A stretch of DNA of 64,000 bases from Methylomagnum ishizawai (lineage in GTDB: Bacteria > Pseudomonadota > Gammaproteobacteria > Methylococcales > Methylococcaceae), in NCBI RefSeq assembly GCF_900155475.1, contig NZ_FXAM01000001.1:228501-292500 (forward strand). Direction: 5' to 3'. A model generated the notes under the pieces. That model was not told the DNA's origin. It ran no database searches and was given only the letters and a program-made list of their open reading frames with translations. The stretch's first letter is position 1. Each line of letters begins with the position of its first letter. Shown here one piece after another: positions 62,096-64,000 of the stretch. A program made the position numbers and the translations under genes.

Positions 62096-63754
62096 TTAGA
62101 AGTCGAGGCGGACCGCGGTTTCCCAGATATCCGGGCTCAGGCCGTTGAAGCAGCCGATGGTATCGTTCCCGGTCGCGCTGGTGGTGCATTTCCCGGCCGA
62201 TCCGGTTTGGGTGCCGAAGATATGTACCCAGTTGGTCATGAAGCGGACTTTCGGGGTGAGGTACCAGTTCACGCCCAAGGTTCCAGCGTTGATGGAGCCG
62301 CCGTTGATGTGCTTGGTGTTCATGTCCATGGTGTCGTAGCGGGCCGCGATCTCCCATGCGCCCCAACCATCGCCGAACAGGAAGTTGCTGTGGGGGATGA
62401 CCCGGTTCCAGGTGCCTTTCTTCTCGTCGTAGGGGCGGTTTTCACCGGTCAGGAACCAACCGCCTTGCACGTAGAAGCCTTGTAACAGGTCTTGGTTGGA
62501 ATAGCCCTGGCCCGCGATCTGGGCTTGCATGTATTCGGCCTCCATATGCACCGGGCCATAGGAACCCGCGAGTTCGGCACCGAACATCGCGACTTCGTCG
62601 GCCCTGAAGGAACCCGGCGCGTCCTTGTTGCCCTTGGTCAGGTTGCCGGTGTTGATCCAGGCGGTGCGGTCTATGTCGGTGTCCGGCTGGGACAGGTATT
62701 GCCAGCCGCCGTTGCGGTAGGTGCCGTCGGCGTTGTAGTTGTTGTTGACGCTGCGCCAGGAACCCCACACGCCGGTATGCAGGACATAGCCGTCTTCCTT
62801 GCTATAGAGCGGGGCGAGGGTGCCGCGGCCTACGAGTTGGTAGCTGGTGTTGCCGCTGAAGCCGTTGCGGTTGGTGTTGCCCGCCGAGGTGTTGTTGGAA
62901 CTGTTGCCGGGGGCCGGGGCGCCGACCGATTCCGTGGTGATGCCGCCGCGTACCGTCCAGGGCATGTTGAACGCCTTTTCGAAGGTCTCGGCCATGATAC
63001 CGACTTGGTATTTGCTGTTGGGGCCGGATTCGATGAAGGCGTTGTTGGGCAGGGAGCGCTCGATGAAGGTGAGGTAGTTGTTGCTCATCACCGACTCCAT
63101 GCTCTTGCCTTCGTTCATCTGGCCGATGGTGATGGTGAAGGGTTTGAAATGGAGGTATTTCAGGTAGGCGTCGGTGATGCCGTTGACACCGCCGCCGTTG
63201 CGGGCCCAGTCGTATTCGAAGCGGTATTCGTAGTCCTTCCACATGATACCTTCCGTGTACAGGCGCAGGCGGCGGAAACCCACGCCATTGTCCAGGTCGG
63301 TATTGGCATGGTCCGCTTGGCCGTTGTGGTTGTCGTTGAAATTGACCTGGGTGTCCACCTGGATGCGGCCACCGATCTTGGCTTTGAAGTTGCCGTCGTT
63401 GGACTCGATTTCCAGGCCTTTTTCGCCCAGTTTCACATGGGCGGCGTCCTTGTCCTCGGCCTTGGCCGGGGCCGCCGCCACCGGGGCGCTTTGTTTTTTA
63501 CTGAGGCTGGAATATTGGTCCTTGGTGATGGCGCCGTTCTTCTGGAGGATTTCCAAGAGGTCGGCCCCGCCGAGGTTGCCGCCTTTCTGGCTCAGGGCGC
63601 GGTATTGGGTCTGGGTGATGGTGCCGTTCTTGAGCAGCACATCCAATAGCTCGGTATCCGCCGCCGCCGCCGTTCCCACCGAGAGGGCGGCGATCGCGGT
63701 CGCGACGAGCGGGCGACGCGAAGCGCGAGGCTTCGCCAGGATTTTCGATTTCAT
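62096..63754 (-). CDS. OprP/OprO-type phosphate/polyphosphate porin
   Basis: 552 residues from ATG 63754, preceded by GGGGAAAC; another ATG at 63781 would add nine residues. The signal peptide ends at SVGTAAAA. The mature N-terminus has two copies of a helical repeat (LLDVLLKNGTITQTQYRALSQK, LLEILQKNGAITKDQYSSLSKK), a short Ala/Lys linker and then a 16-strand-type barrel. Barrel landmarks are IGGRIQVDTQVNFND, FRRLRLYTEGIMWKDYEYRFEYD, TITIGQMNEGKSMESVMSNNYLTFIERSL, and the C-terminal WETAVRLDF with terminal Phe. Such porins pass phosphate across the outer membrane. Its neighbour pstS supports that role. Confidence 0.88.
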   Translation of the reverse strand: MKSKILAKPRASRRPLVATAIAALSVGTAAAADTELLDVLLKNGTITQTQYRALSQKGGNLGGADLLEILQKNGAITKDQYSSLSKKQSAPVAAAPAKAEDKDAAHVKLGEKGLEIESNDGNFKAKIGGRIQVDTQVNFNDNHNGQADHANTDLDNGVGFRRLRLYTEGIMWKDYEYRFEYDWARNGGGVNGITDAYLKYLHFKPFTITIGQMNEGKSMESVMSNNYLTFIERSLPNNAFIESGPNSKYQVGIMAETFEKAFNMPWTVRGGITTESVGAPAPGNSSNNTSAGNTNRNGFSGNTSYQLVGRGTLAPLYSKEDGYVLHTGVWGSWRSVNNNYNADGTYRNGGWQYLSQPDTDIDRTAWINTGNLTKGNKDAPGSFRADEVAMFGAELAGSYGPVHMEAEYMQAQIAGQGYSNQDLLQGFYVQGGWFLTGENRPYDEKKGTWNRVIPHSNFLFGDGWGAWEIAARYDTMDMNTKHINGGSINAGTLGVNWYLTPKVRFMTNWVHIFGTQTGSAGKCTTSATGNDTIGCFNGLSPDIWETAVRLDF

Positions 63755-63892
63755 TATGTTTCCCCGATGTTTGTTATTCATGGCTATCGCAACCTTTGCC
63801 TGGGAAGCCGGGTTTGTTGGTCCAAACCAACAGGCGATTGCAAAAACGCGACGGACTATACGGATCGGGCTTTGCGGAAATGTTTCAGTTTG

Positions 63893-63910
63893 ATGACCAT
63901 TCGATGACAG
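63893..63910 (-). promoter_or_regulatory. Candidate Pho box (PhoB site) upstream of the porin
   Basis: Read on the minus strand, CTGTCAT is followed by a 4-base spacer (CGAA) and TGGTCAT. The first heptamer is a perfect match to the Pho-box half-site and the second matches 5 of 7. It lies 139 bases before the porin start at 63754, a suitable distance for activation by PhoB. Confidence 0.65.
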
Positions 63911-64000
63911 CGGCGCGGTAAGCGACTGAATTCCCAATGGATTCAAAGCCGTCCGGTCTTGCCGGGCTTCAAGGAATCTTCATGCGGTGGTGATTCAATC

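Noticed and set aside
60917..62485. 522-codon plus-strand frame opposite pstS and the porin end
   Set aside because: Both minus-strand genes have clear family matches, signal peptides and starts; the opposite frame is Gly/Ala/Asp-rich without motifs and spans two real genes.
62492..63649. 385-codon plus-strand frame opposite the porin
   Set aside because: Antisense shadow of a well-supported porin gene, Val/Gly/Asp-rich and without a start signal.

Overview
The window looks like chromosomal DNA of a high-GC gammaproteobacterium. The suhB / trmJ-cysE arrangement, minCDE, a Kdo 3-hydroxylase, KefB- and KefG-type proteins and a split glycine decarboxylase (GcvPA) all fit that group. The secreted di-haem cytochrome c peroxidase-like protein and the number of exoproteins are compatible with a Methylococcaceae-type methanotroph, but no methane-oxidation gene is present, so that placement is an inference. 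I see no rRNA, tRNA, CRISPR array, insertion sequence or prophage.

Layout. 1-11302 is mostly housekeeping: the end of a DUF3772/MscS mechanosensitive channel, a MoxR-DUF58-transglutaminase operon, a small unknown membrane protein, cysE and trmJ on the minus strand divergent from suhB, and a KefB-type K+/H+ antiporter. 11367-34929 is an envelope and exoprotein island. Its minus-strand genes are an outer-membrane barrel, a 1319-aa RTX/FG-GAP protein, two secreted paralogues sharing an unnamed N-terminal domain, and a PstS-like secreted protein. Across an AT-rich 514-bp divergent region lie, on the plus strand, a small SUOX-fold protein, a di-haem cytochrome c and a 3553-aa filamentous-haemagglutinin-type exoprotein. 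No secretion machinery is encoded here.

35044-44156 holds a ModE regulator, a second MscS channel, a DUF3300-DUF2950 pair, kdoO, a LOG-family hydrolase, a KefG-like flavoprotein and a rhomboid protease. 44642-51652 is the most interesting part: four co-directional, tightly packed genes (two ATGA overlaps). They encode a 1257-aa membrane PAS/GAF sensor with no recognisable output domain, a VWA protein, a membrane-anchored coiled-coil protein and a stand-alone metallo-beta-lactamase-fold protein whose ligand spacing nearly matches the di-iron site of flavodiiron proteins. I propose an O2/NO or redox sensing system.

51748-64000 returns to core functions: gcvPA and gcvH, an SDR-type epimerase, minCDE, a UbiB-family kinase, a PHP phosphoesterase, 3-methyladenine DNA glycosylase I and a Sel1/lytic transglycosylase. 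A perfect 28-nt palindromic terminator separates these from a phosphate-acquisition pair read from the far end. That pair is an OprP/OprO-type porin followed by pstS, with a good Pho-box match upstream of the porin. Two copies of a REP-like inverted repeat lie at 43364-43393 and 59931-59964.
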